NCBI GenBank assembly: GCA_030690365.1
Contig: JAUYGX010000010.1
Span: 1-64,000 of the forward strand
DNA length: 64,000 bases
DNA from: Bacteroidales bacterium
GTDB taxonomy: Bacteria; Bacteroidota; Bacteroidia; Bacteroidales; F082
Reading direction: 5' to 3'
The position numbers were made by a program, and so were the translations under genes. Below the pieces are notes generated by a model. That model saw only the letters and a list, made by a program, of their open reading frames with translations. It was not told where the DNA came from and made no database searches. Shown here piece after piece: positions 32,736 through 40,291 of the stretch (position 1 is the first letter of the stretch; each line of letters begins with the position of its first letter).

Positions 32736-33000
32736 ATCGTATGTCGAATTTATTCTTCCCCAATACAAAGATGTACTTGGTTGTACAACAGGGGAAGTAT
32801 TTGTATATAAGCTTTATTACATTATCAAAAAAAGTCAGATTTAAAAATGCAGGTTTTTCTTTTAAGAATCTGATATTACTGCTGCCCTGATTATCAATTA
32901 CTTGTTGATCATATGAAATAGAATAGCTCAATATGGGGCATCTAAAAGATGATTTGGTGTTGTTAAATGAAAGGAATAATATTTTCAGATTTCCCTGCAT
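32716..33000 (-). CDS. Doubtful 94-codon open frame upstream of the lanthipeptide precursors
   Basis: An ATG frame runs for 94 codons, beginning MQGNLKILFLSFNNTKSS and containing NVIKLIYKYFPCCTTKYIFV. Its stop lies inside the inverted repeat at 32701-32735. No family is recognised, the composition is that of A/T-rich DNA, and no clear ribosome-binding site was seen. It could be a small cluster protein or a decayed gene. Confidence 0.22.
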   Translation of the reverse strand: MQGNLKILFLSFNNTKSSFRCPILSYSISYDQQVIDNQGSSNIRFLKEKPAFLNLTFFDNVIKLIYKYFPCCTTKYIFVLGKNKFDIRCHPTIF

Positions 33001-33374
33001 ATTTGTTTACGCTTAATTTGTGCTGTAAACGTAATAAGAAAAACAAAACAAAAATCAACAAAAAACAAAAATATTTTTGTTATGCCTACAGTTTTGCTAA
33101 TAAGTATTTATGCCTTCCTCTCTCAATGCAAATGTAATGCGTTGATTTACTAACTTATACTACTCAAACGATCCATGATACCAGGTATGTGGAAATGATA
33201 AAAAAAATTAAACTCCACCATCATTCTTTTCATTTTGTTGTATGGATAAGGATTGTAAAATAATATTCCACAAGATCAGGGTAGTTATCTGGTAGTTGTT
33301 CCTCGATATTTCCAAAAACCGATTCATCTGTGAATTGGCAAACACATCATGAAAAATGAGCTACTTGTTAATAA

Positions 33375-34175
33375 TCAGGGTTTTTCAATAAACTTCAACG
33401 GTTTCACCAGACCCGAATAGCCGACGAGTTCCATTTTTACCGAGCCAACGATTACCTCTGATTCACCCATGATAGGCACATGGTTTTCATCATCGCTTAC
33501 CCACACAAACATGGGATATTTGTCTGCAAAAATATCACCGGTGGCCATCATGGGAGCGATTTTGAGACATTTGATTTTTCCCCATTTGGTTTTTAAAATG
33601 CCGGTCCCTTTGAATTTTATGGCAGAAGTATACACCGAATCATCCAAAAAAAAGTTGAGATAAAACATGCTGTCCGCATCAAAATCGCTTACTTTAAAGG
33701 TACGCATGTAATAGATGGCTGAGATTACATCCTGCACATTGGGTGGGATTTTTTTAGTTTTTCTGGTACTTCTCGCCTCCAGTGTTTCCCTGTTGAAAAC
33801 CACCTTGTCGTCTTTTTCAAATTTCCCCTCACGGGTTTCGCGCAAGAAAATATAGGGCAACAGAGTCTGTTGATCGGTATACGACTGGAACTTGTCTCTT
33901 ACCTTAAAAAAGAAGTTGAAAACACCGGTGGAATTCCCCTCACCAATAAAATGAAATACCGTTCTGTTTTCTTCGGTATTCTGTTCTTGCCATTCGTTTA
34001 CCGATAAAAAGGCCTCACCGGCCGTTACATTACCGATGCCGGAATGGTAATACACACGGTATTCAAGCCTTTCGCCGGTTTTAAAGGCGTGGTTTGGAAT
34101 GGGTTCCTGAGCTGATGAAGCTACTGAACTGAGCAGGAGAATCACTCCTAGAATATAATTGACCATCTTCATCAT
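33375..34175 (-). CDS. DUF3108 domain exported protein
   Basis: The 266-residue product has a signal peptide (VNYILGVILLLSSVASSAQ) and then matches the DUF3108 pattern seen across Bacteroidota and Proteobacteria: FKTGERLEYRVYYHSGIGNVTAGEAFLSV near the start, YFLRETREGKFEKDDKVVFN in the middle, and KIAPMMATGDIFADKYPMFVWVSDDENHVPI before the end. Function is not established; an envelope location is inferred. It follows leuS on the same strand after 51 bases and may share its transcript. Confidence 0.88.
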   Translation of the reverse strand: MMKMVNYILGVILLLSSVASSAQEPIPNHAFKTGERLEYRVYYHSGIGNVTAGEAFLSVNEWQEQNTEENRTVFHFIGEGNSTGVFNFFFKVRDKFQSYTDQQTLLPYIFLRETREGKFEKDDKVVFNRETLEARSTRKTKKIPPNVQDVISAIYYMRTFKVSDFDADSMFYLNFFLDDSVYTSAIKFKGTGILKTKWGKIKCLKIAPMMATGDIFADKYPMFVWVSDDENHVPIMGESEVIVGSVKMELVGYSGLVKPLKFIEKP

Positions 34176-34226
34176 GGCACAAACCTATAAAAAGTATGGT
34201 TCTTAAAAGGCATCGGTTGTGGGTAT

Positions 34227-37200
34227 TTATATTACGATATTGATAATTCTCTTGGGCACGACTATTATTTTGCGAAGTGGTTTTCCTTCCATCCACTTTT
34301 TGGCTTCATCGGATTCGAGGGCGGCTTTTTCTATTTCCATTATTTCGAGATTTGCCGGTAACTCCAGCTTAAAGCGCATTTTGCCGTTAAATGAAACGGG
34401 ATACTGAAAGCTGGTTTCCACCAGATATTTTTCATCGTATTGGGGAAAATCAACCGTGCTGATGCTTCCAACATGTCCAAACGACTGCCACAGTTCTTCG
34501 GCCACGTGAGGCGCGTAAGGCTCAATCAATAAAGCCAAAGGCTCCAGAATTTCACGCTTGTGGCAGTTTAGTTCCATGAGCTCGTTTACGCAGATCATAA
34601 AAGCGCTCACACCGGTGTTAAACGAAAATCGTTCTATGTCTTCACGTATTTTTTTTATGGTTTTGTGCAACACTTTCAACTCGTCGTTTGAAGCCGTTTC
34701 ATTGGTGACGATCTGCTGATCATCGTCGTTGAAATACAGCCGCCAGAGCCGTTTCAAAAACCTGAAAACGCCTTCAATACCATTGGTGTCCCAGGGTTTG
34801 TCCTGCTCAAGAGGCCCCAGGAACATTTCATATAAACGCAATGTATCGGCACCATATTTTTCGATGAGCGCATCCGGGTTCTGGACATTGTGCTTTGATT
34901 TGGACATTTTTTCCACTTCCCAGCCACAGATGTATTTTCCCTCCTCCAAAATAAACTTCGCATTTCTGAATTCTTCGCGCCAGGCTTTAAATCCTTCGGT
35001 ATTCAACACATCGTTTTCCACCAGATCAATATCTACATGCAGGCGTTGTGTGTCATAATCCTTGCGCAAGTTGTGCGAAACATATTTGTTGGTTCCCTGT
35101 ATGCGGTATACAAAACTCGATCTTCCCTGAATTTTTCCCTGGTTAATTAGTTTTTTATAAGGCTCAGCTTCGCAAGCCAGGCCCAGATCGAACAAAAATT
35201 TATTCCAGAAACGGGAGTAAATCAAATGACCCGCTGCATGTTCGTCACCACCCACATACAAGTCTACATTGCGCCAGTACTGGTTGGCTTCCGCAGAAAA
35301 ATATTCTTCCTTATTTTGTGGATCCATATAACGCAGATAATAACCGCTCGAACCTGCAAAACCAGGCATGGTGTTGGTTTCCAGAGGATACCCTTCTTTT
35401 GTTTTCCAGTCCGTCAGTGCGGCCAATGGTGGATCTCCCTGCTCAGTAGGTAAATAACTCTCTACCTTGGGAAGTTTTAGAGGCAACTCGCTTTCATCCA
35501 GGGCATAAGGCATTCCATCTTTATAGTAAATTGGAAATGGTTCACCCCAATAGCGTTGGCGACTGAAAATGGCATCACGCAAGCGGAAATTGATGGTTCC
35601 ATAGCCAATGCCCATTTCCTGTATTTTGTTGATGGTCGTGCTGATGGCTTTTTTTACTTGCATCCCGGAGATAAAACCAGAGTTCACCATCACACCTTCC
35701 TTGCTGTCGATGGAATCTTCCCAGGTAGCAGGATCAGTAGGCTCCTCCCCTTCGGCCACCACCACCTGGATGATGGGCAATTTAAAATGCCGGGCAAAGG
35801 CAAAATCGCGGGAATCGTGACCGGGAACCGCCATAATGGCCCCAGTTCCATATCCGGCCAGCACATAGTCTGCAATCCAGATGGGAAGTTTTCCACCCGT
35901 AAGTGGGTTAATGCCATAGGCACCGGTAAATTCACCGGAGATATTTTTTACTTCAGTCATACGTTCCCGTTCCGAGCGATTTTTGGCCCAGGAAACGTAT
36001 GCCTCTACTTGTTCTTTTCTGTCGGGAGTGGTGATTTGCGTCACCAACTCGTGTTCAGGAGCGAGCACCATGAAAGTGGCTCCAAAAAGTGTATCGGGAC
36101 GGGTGGTGAAGACGGTGATCTTTCTTTTGATTTCTTTTGTGACCCCACCTAAATCCTCCCCAAGGGGGAGGACTTTATCCTCTTCTATAAACCAATTATT
36201 CTCGTCAAGTATGTCAGGCATGACATTGTTTGATTTGGAAATCTGCTCCCTCCCCTCCGGGGAGGGGTGGGGTGGGGTAAAAGAATCTCCTTTATCAGTA
36301 GTCTTTACTTCTACTTCTTTTACCCCACCTAAATCCTCCCCAAAGGGGAGGACTTTGGGATCCTCTATAAGTTTGTTGTCTATGTATATTTTAATAGCCT
36401 TTATCACTTCCTCCAAATGATCAATAACATCACTATTTTTAAAACGAATAATTGAATACCCGTTTTCTTCCAGGGTTTCTGTTCTTAGTTTATCTGCTTT
36501 AGCCTGATATTCATGAATTTCACCATCAAGTTCAATAACCGTTTTTTTGCTTAAACAAACAAAATCGACAATGTAAGCTTCTATGGCATGTTGCCTTCTA
36601 ATTCGATATCCGATTCTGTCTTTTCGTAAATTTTCCCACAATAACGCTTCTGCATCAGTGGGATTTTTCCTTAATTCCCTAACGTAATCCTTATTAGCAA
36701 ACCAGGTACCTTTATCTGTTCCATAATAACCAGGCGTATTCTCCGGATCATTTTCATTCTCCACAATATTCTCCTCCCTCCCCAAAGGGGAGTCCCCGAT
36801 GGCTATCGGGAGGGGTGGGGTAAATAACGAATCTCCTTTATCAGTTTTCGTTCGTTCTGCTTCAGTAACCCCACCTAAATCCTCCCCAAAGGGGAGGACT
36901 TTGGGTGATTCGCTTAATTCTTCATGAGAGAACTGCTCCCACCCCTCCGGGGAGGGGTGGGGTGGGGTAATCAGTTCATCTTCTTTATACCTTTCTTCTG
37001 TGGTTTTTGTTCCTTCATTTACCCCACCTAAATCCTCCCCTTTGGGGAGGACTTTAGTGGGTTCATCTCCATCCCACACCTCAAAATCTACACTCGCTCC
37101 TTCGCTCCTGCCAATCCAGTTGCGCTGCATTTCTTTGATGGGTTCTGACCAGTCCACCGTTTCCAGACCATCGAGTAGCCGTTGTGCATAGGCTGTAATA

Positions 37201-37949
37201 CGCAACGACCACTGCATCATGAGTTTTTTTTCAACAGGATGTCCACCCCGCTCAGAAAGGCCTTCCTTGACTTCGTCGTTGGCCAAAACTGTACCCAATT
37301 CAGGACACCAATTGACCATGGTTTCTGAAAGGTAGGCCAGGCGATAATGCATCAGGATTTGCTGCTGTTCTTTTTCAGAAGCTTTTTTCCAAAACTCAGC
37401 TGTAAAAACCTCTTCATATGAACTGGCTGCCTCAATAGATGAGTTCCCATTTTCCTCAAATTGAGTAATCAGTGTGCTTATGTCTTCCGCTTTGTCGGTT
37501 TTTTTGTTGTACCACGAATGAAAAAGGCGGATAAAGGTCCATTGGGTCCATTTGTAGTAATCAGGATCGGAAGTGCGTACTTCACGGTCCCAATCGAATG
37601 AAAAACCTATTTTGTCCAGTTGCTCGCGGTAACGAAGGATGTTTTTTTCTGTGGTTATTTCAGGATGAGTACCGGTTTGAATGGCGTACTGCTCAGCAGG
37701 AAGTCCGTAAGCATCGTAGCCCATGGGATGCAACACATTAAAACCTTGATGACGTTTATAACGGGAGTAAATATCGGAGGCAATATATCCCAATGGGTGT
37801 CCAACATGTAAACCCGCTCCCGAAGGATAAGGAAACATATCCAACACATAATATTTAGGCTTATCGTGATTGATGTCAGCCTTAAAAGTTTTATGTTCAC
37901 TCCAGTAATTCTGCCATTTCTTTTCAATGCGGTCAAAATCGTATCCCAT
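34227..37949 (-). CDS. leuS: Leucyl-tRNA synthetase with a large in-frame insertion carrying an endonuclease domain
   Basis: Charges tRNA(Leu) with leucine and hydrolyses mischarged tRNA. The class I synthetase parts are complete: HIGH-type motif in [16 protein letters not shown] (residues 40-55), editing-domain segments TTRPDTLFG and [20 protein letters not shown] in EKMSKSKHN, and the anticodon-binding C-terminus. Total length is 1240 residues; Bacteroidota LeuRS are usually about 930-950. Residues about 299-603 are extra. They fall right after [19 protein letters not shown], at the start of the CP1 editing domain, and LeuRS resumes with [13 protein letters not shown], so the break is in one beta-hairpin loop. 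Without the insert about 935 residues remain. The frame is maintained throughout with no stop, so the whole fusion is probably translated. Confidence 0.95.
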   Translation of the reverse strand: MGYDFDRIEKKWQNYWSEHKTFKADINHDKPKYYVLDMFPYPSGAGLHVGHPLGYIASDIYSRYKRHQGFNVLHPMGYDAYGLPAEQYAIQTGTHPEITTEKNILRYREQLDKIGFSFDWDREVRTSDPDYYKWTQWTFIRLFHSWYNKKTDKAEDISTLITQFEENGNSSIEAASSYEEVFTAEFWKKASEKEQQQILMHYRLAYLSETMVNWCPELGTVLANDEVKEGLSERGGHPVEKKLMMQWSLRITAYAQRLLDGLETVDWSEPIKEMQRNWIGRSEGASVDFEVWDGDEPTKVLPKGEDLGGVNEGTKTTEERYKEDELITPPHPSPEGWEQFSHEELSESPKVLPFGEDLGGVTEAERTKTDKGDSLFTPPLPIAIGDSPLGREENIVENENDPENTPGYYGTDKGTWFANKDYVRELRKNPTDAEALLWENLRKDRIGYRIRRQHAIEAYIVDFVCLSKKTVIELDGEIHEYQAKADKLRTETLEENGYSIIRFKNSDVIDHLEEVIKAIKIYIDNKLIEDPKVLPFGEDLGGVKEVEVKTTDKGDSFTPPHPSPEGREQISKSNNVMPDILDENNWFIEEDKVLPLGEDLGGVTKEIKRKITVFTTRPDTLFGATFMVLAPEHELVTQITTPDRKEQVEAYVSWAKNRSERERMTEVKNISGEFTGAYGINPLTGGKLPIWIADYVLAGYGTGAIMAVPGHDSRDFAFARHFKLPIIQVVVAEGEEPTDPATWEDSIDSKEGVMVNSGFISGMQVKKAISTTINKIQEMGIGYGTINFRLRDAIFSRQRYWGEPFPIYYKDGMPYALDESELPLKLPKVESYLPTEQGDPPLAALTDWKTKEGYPLETNTMPGFAGSSGYYLRYMDPQNKEEYFSAEANQYWRNVDLYVGGDEHAAGHLIYSRFWNKFLFDLGLACEAEPYKKLINQGKIQGRSSFVYRIQGTNKYVSHNLRKDYDTQRLHVDIDLVENDVLNTEGFKAWREEFRNAKFILEEGKYICGWEVEKMSKSKHNVQNPDALIEKYGADTLRLYEMFLGPLEQDKPWDTNGIEGVFRFLKRLWRLYFNDDDQQIVTNETASNDELKVLHKTIKKIREDIERFSFNTGVSAFMICVNELMELNCHKREILEPLALLIEPYAPHVAEELWQSFGHVGSISTVDFPQYDEKYLVETSFQYPVSFNGKMRFKLELPANLEIMEIEKAALESDEAKKWMEGKPLRKIIVVPKRIINIVI
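36142..36176 (-). repeat. A repeat, copy 4 of 4 in protein order
   Basis: Encodes [11 protein letters not shown](V), residues 592-603 of LeuRS, and is the last repeat before the synthetase resumes. The central palindrome here is CCTCCCC-TTG-GGGGAGG. Confidence 0.8.
36243..36278 (-). repeat. B repeat, copy 3 of 3 in protein order
   Basis: Encodes [12 protein letters not shown] (residues 558-569). CCCTCCCC and GGGGAGGG pair around a GGA loop. Confidence 0.8.
36322..36356 (-). repeat. A repeat, copy 3 of 4 in protein order
   Basis: Encodes [11 protein letters not shown](V) (residues 532-543), directly after the nuclease domain. It differs from the copy at 36868-36902 at no base I can find. Confidence 0.8.
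36370..36704 (-). other. DUF559 endonuclease-like domain within the leuS insertion
   Basis: Residues about 416-526 of the LeuRS frame match the DUF559 family, relatives of the very-short-patch repair (Vsr) fold: [60 protein letters not shown], and [20 protein letters not shown]. The Asp of YIVDFVC and the Glu and Asp of VIELDGEIH are positioned like a PD-(D/E)xK catalytic site, and all are intact, so nuclease activity is plausible. It has no start codon of its own and can only be made as part of LeuRS unless initiated internally. Confidence 0.85.
36771..36821 (-). repeat. B repeat variant (51 bases), copy 2 of 3 in protein order
   Basis: Encodes [17 protein letters not shown] (residues 377-393). 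It keeps the TPP start and G-R-E-E end of the B unit but has a second palindrome (CCCGATAGCCATCGGG) in the middle, and its outer stem uses CTCCCC/GGGGAG. Confidence 0.75.
36868..36902 (-). repeat. A repeat, copy 2 of 4 in protein order
   Basis: Encodes [11 protein letters not shown](V) (residues 350-361), with palindrome CCTCCCC-TTT/AAA-GGGGAGG. Confidence 0.8.
36933..36968 (-). repeat. B repeat, copy 1 of 3 in protein order
   Basis: Encodes [12 protein letters not shown] (residues 328-339). One base in the stem differs from the copy at 36243-36278, giving Trp in place of Arg. Confidence 0.8.
37021..37055 (-). repeat. A repeat, copy 1 of 4 in protein order
   Basis: Encodes [11 protein letters not shown](V) (residues 299-310) and marks where the LeuRS sequence is left. 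The loop of the palindrome is inverted relative to the other A copies (Lys codon AAA instead of Phe TTT). Confidence 0.8.
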
Positions 37950-37973
37950 TACAATATCTATTTATCTTTTCAA

Positions 37974-38669
37974 TTATTTACTTTTTGCCAATTGCTCGAA
38001 ACTCAGGTCCATGAGTTCAAATTTTTCCCAGTGTTGGTAATCAAAATGCCACCATTCGCTTGGATAAACAGTGAATCCATGGTCGTTCATCACCCGAATC
38101 AACAAGGCTCTGTTTACTTTTATGCGCTCCAGAAGATTTGAAAAATCTGGTGCTGCCGTATCGCTAAAACTATCGTATCCGGTTGGCATTTCCAATTCCT
38201 TACCTGTGGTCAGATTGATCAGACTTACATCCACAGCGGCACCCCGGTTGTGACGTGATCCGGAAAACGGAGAAGCCACGAATGTGGTATCGTGATAAAC
38301 CTCGTAGAACTTCACGGTAGCCGCATATGGACGGTATGCATCATAAACGAGTAAACCAAGGTTTTGTTTTGAAAGGCTTTCCTGAACATTATTTAATGCT
38401 TCGGCAACAGGTCTCCTTACAAATGCTTTGGGTTGGGTATAAATTTGCTCTCCGGTAAAATTATTTGCCGTAGTATATCTGATATCCAGTTTAATACCCG
38501 GTACATATTGTTCAATATCCACCAGCTCATCCTCCGGATTCTGATTTACAGCCTCCTGATATGCATCTACAGAGCGCATAACTTTAATATGCTTCTCATA
38601 AGGAGTTGCAACCTGCGCAATTATGATTGCAGGAAAAACCGTGACCAGTAAAATTAGAAACCATTTCAT
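37974..38669 (-). CDS. D-alanyl-D-alanine dipeptidase, VanX/DdpX type (M15D)
   Basis: Starting at 38669 the protein has 231 residues with a signal peptide (MKWFLILLVTVFPAIIIAQ), so it works outside the cytoplasm. Zinc-site motifs of the M15D family are present: SRHNRGAAVDVSLI (SxHxxGxAxD) and EWWHFDYQ (ExxH), with DIRYTTANNFTGEQIY and YDAYRPYAATVKFY as family markers. VanX-type enzymes cleave D-Ala-D-Ala; outside vancomycin-resistance clusters they serve in peptidoglycan recycling or peptide use. No van genes are near it, so no resistance role is implied. It lies 24 bases upstream of leuS. Confidence 0.92.
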   Translation of the reverse strand: MKWFLILLVTVFPAIIIAQVATPYEKHIKVMRSVDAYQEAVNQNPEDELVDIEQYVPGIKLDIRYTTANNFTGEQIYTQPKAFVRRPVAEALNNVQESLSKQNLGLLVYDAYRPYAATVKFYEVYHDTTFVASPFSGSRHNRGAAVDVSLINLTTGKELEMPTGYDSFSDTAAPDFSNLLERIKVNRALLIRVMNDHGFTVYPSEWWHFDYQHWEKFELMDLSFEQLAKSK

Positions 38670-38790
38670 GTCGACCGAATCAGGCTGCAAAATTACAAAA
38701 AGTAGAGGCTTCTTTTATGTGCGCCCATGGAAGCTTTGCCAGGTGATAGGTGACATTAAAATCTCATGGGTTTTCGGGTTGAAGTTTTAC

Positions 38791-38798
38791 TAATTTTG
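38791..38798 (+). promoter_or_regulatory. Candidate -7 box for the radical SAM gene
   Basis: TAATTTTG fits TAnnTTTG. It would leave a leader of about 150 bases before the ATG at 38958; that leader contains a 25-codon ATG frame at 38823 whose meaning is unclear. Confidence 0.35.
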
Positions 38799-38957
38799 TC
38801 ACCCTTAAATGCACTGATTCGCATGAATATATATGCTGCTACCAAATACCTTTCATCGGTCTCCAAAGGCTTGATTTGTCTGGTAATTTTCTCTGAGCTC
38901 TAGTACAAGCTTCACCTCTTTTCTTCTCTTTTTTCATTTTTCTTTTTTTTGTACACA

Positions 38958-40286
38958 ATGTCCTATTCATCATACCTGAATGATCTGGTAAACAAAAACC
39001 ACCAGACATTTAAACAGCACAGCAATATACAGTGGATTAATTCCTACCGTGCAATGGACCTGGAAAACCACCGCAATTTGATGATCAATTCCTTTTCCGA
39101 CAAGGTAAATTGGTCGTTTAAGGAAACAAAACCCTGGATAAATTCAATTTCCAAAGGTTGTCAACTGTGTGGCGAAGGCCAATGGTCGTGTTTGTTTATT
39201 ACCGGTTTGTGCAATGCCCATTGCTTTTATTGCCCCACTTCGCAGAATGCCGATCATTTACCCACCACCCAGCAACTTGAGTTTTCAAATCCGCAGGATT
39301 ATGCAGCTTATATCAACAAATTTGAGTTTAAAGGTGTGAGTTTTAGCGGTGGGGAACCTTTGCTGTTTTTCGACAGATTGCAGGATTTTATCACCACCAT
39401 CCGAAAGCAATGTGTCCCTGAATTGTACATTTGGATGTATACCAATGGCAAATTGTTTACCAAAGAGAAGGCGGAGATTCTTGGAAAACTGGGTTTGGAT
39501 GAAATCCGTTTCGACATTGGGGCCACCCAATATAACATCGATACCATTCATTTTGCCAAAGGGCTTATTCCCAATATCACAGTTGAAATTCCTGCCGTTC
39601 CTGAAAAAAAGGATTTTATAAAAACATTGCTTCCTGCATTGATGGAAGCAGGTGTTACCAATATAAACCTCCACCAGATGCGGCTCACAGAGCATAATGT
39701 TTCAAAACTGGAAAAACATCCCTATACCTACCTGCACGGAGAAGCGCCAACAGTTGTTGATTCTGAGCTGGCAGCCCTGGAACTGATAAATTTTGTGGAT
39801 GAAAACCAGTTGACTATCGGAATCAATTATTGTGGGTTTCAATACAAAAACCGGTTTCAAAAATCAGGTTACCGCCTTAAATTGGCTCAGAAGCTGATTG
39901 GGCCACCGGCCTGGATTACCGAAGCGGGTTACATTGGACAAATGATTGGCTTTACCAAAGAAACTCCGGAAGAACCCAAATTATTGACTTTGAAAGATTT
40001 CATCGGTAACAGCCATCTGTATCACCAGATCGAGATCAGCTTTTTTGGTGTAATTTTGCAGGAGAAGAGTGAGGCTGACAGCGATGTTTTTGAAATTAAA
40101 TTAGGAGAACAATCCTATGTGGTTCGTCAAAAAACGGCTGGTCCGGTGCTGATTATTTTAAACGAAGACTTTGAAGAATTAATTCAGCTTCTCTCGGGTC
40201 AAAATCCAAATCCTCCCGAAAAAGAGGACTTGTTTACCATTTGGAAGCACACCGTCATCGAAACCGGTTTTAGAGAATACATGTGA
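38958..40286 (+). CDS. Radical SAM protein with extra N-terminal cysteines
   Basis: The ATG at 38958 was chosen over an upstream TTG and gives 442 residues. Cys-Asn-Ala-His-Cys-Phe-Tyr-Cys in ITGLCNAHCFYCPT is the CxxxCxxC site that binds the 4Fe-4S cluster and SAM. KGVSFSGGEPLLFFDRLQDF is the GGEP motif. Just before it, KGCQLCGEGQWSC adds three cysteines that may hold a metal or second cluster. The C-terminal 120 residues lack a recognised domain. The reaction is unknown. Nothing in the neighbourhood suggests a substrate; the downstream FAD enzyme is on the opposite strand. Confidence 0.88.
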   Translation: MSYSSYLNDLVNKNHQTFKQHSNIQWINSYRAMDLENHRNLMINSFSDKVNWSFKETKPWINSISKGCQLCGEGQWSCLFITGLCNAHCFYCPTSQNADHLPTTQQLEFSNPQDYAAYINKFEFKGVSFSGGEPLLFFDRLQDFITTIRKQCVPELYIWMYTNGKLFTKEKAEILGKLGLDEIRFDIGATQYNIDTIHFAKGLIPNITVEIPAVPEKKDFIKTLLPALMEAGVTNINLHQMRLTEHNVSKLEKHPYTYLHGEAPTVVDSELAALELINFVDENQLTIGINYCGFQYKNRFQKSGYRLKLAQKLIGPPAWITEAGYIGQMIGFTKETPEEPKLLTLKDFIGNSHLYHQIEISFFGVILQEKSEADSDVFEIKLGEQSYVVRQKTAGPVLIILNEDFEELIQLLSGQNPNPPEKEDLFTIWKHTVIETGFREYM

Positions 40287-40291
40287 TCTGG

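Larger units (their letters stand above)
32600..33374. other. Regulatory/unknown region upstream of the lanthipeptide operon
   Basis: These 775 bases are very A/T-rich. Near the operon they contain TGGGT/ACCCA (32629-32642) and a 9-bp inverted repeat (32701-32735). A minus-strand frame of 94 codons (32716-33000) is noted separately. I found no TAnnTTTG box at a clear distance from precursor 2. Confidence 0.45.
36140..37055 (-). mobile_element. Palindromic-repeat element with DUF559 nuclease, inserted in frame in leuS
   Basis: The insert reads, in protein order: A (res. 299-310), B (328-339), A (350-361), B variant (377-393), DUF559 domain (about 417-525), A (532-543), B (558-569), A (592-603). 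A units are 36-base repeats encoding KVLPxGEDLGGV around CCTCCCC-nnn-GGGGAGG. B units encode [12 protein letters not shown] around CCCTCCCC-GGA-GGGGAGGG. The end of A (GGTGGGGTA) and the start of B (TACCCCACC) are inverted copies, so each A-spacer-B set is itself an inverted pair. The A-B spacers share DNA for KTTDKGDS. No intein residues, group I/II intron features or transposase are present. Element status and mobility are inferred. Confidence 0.75.

Noticed and set aside
35556-36152. Open frames on the plus strand opposite leuS
   Set aside because: They are antisense shadows of a strongly conserved synthetase.
36140-37055. Intein in LeuRS
   Set aside because: No nucleophile at the first residue, no His-Asn at the end, no B-block His; the ends are copies of a short repeat instead.
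36140-37055. CRISPR array, because of regularly repeated palindromes
   Set aside because: Repeats are of two kinds, spacers are short, coding and related to each other, and the region is inside leuS.
37974-38669. Vancomycin-resistance gene vanX
   Set aside because: Only the peptidase family is recognised; no vanA/vanH or van regulator is near, and such dipeptidases are common housekeeping enzymes.
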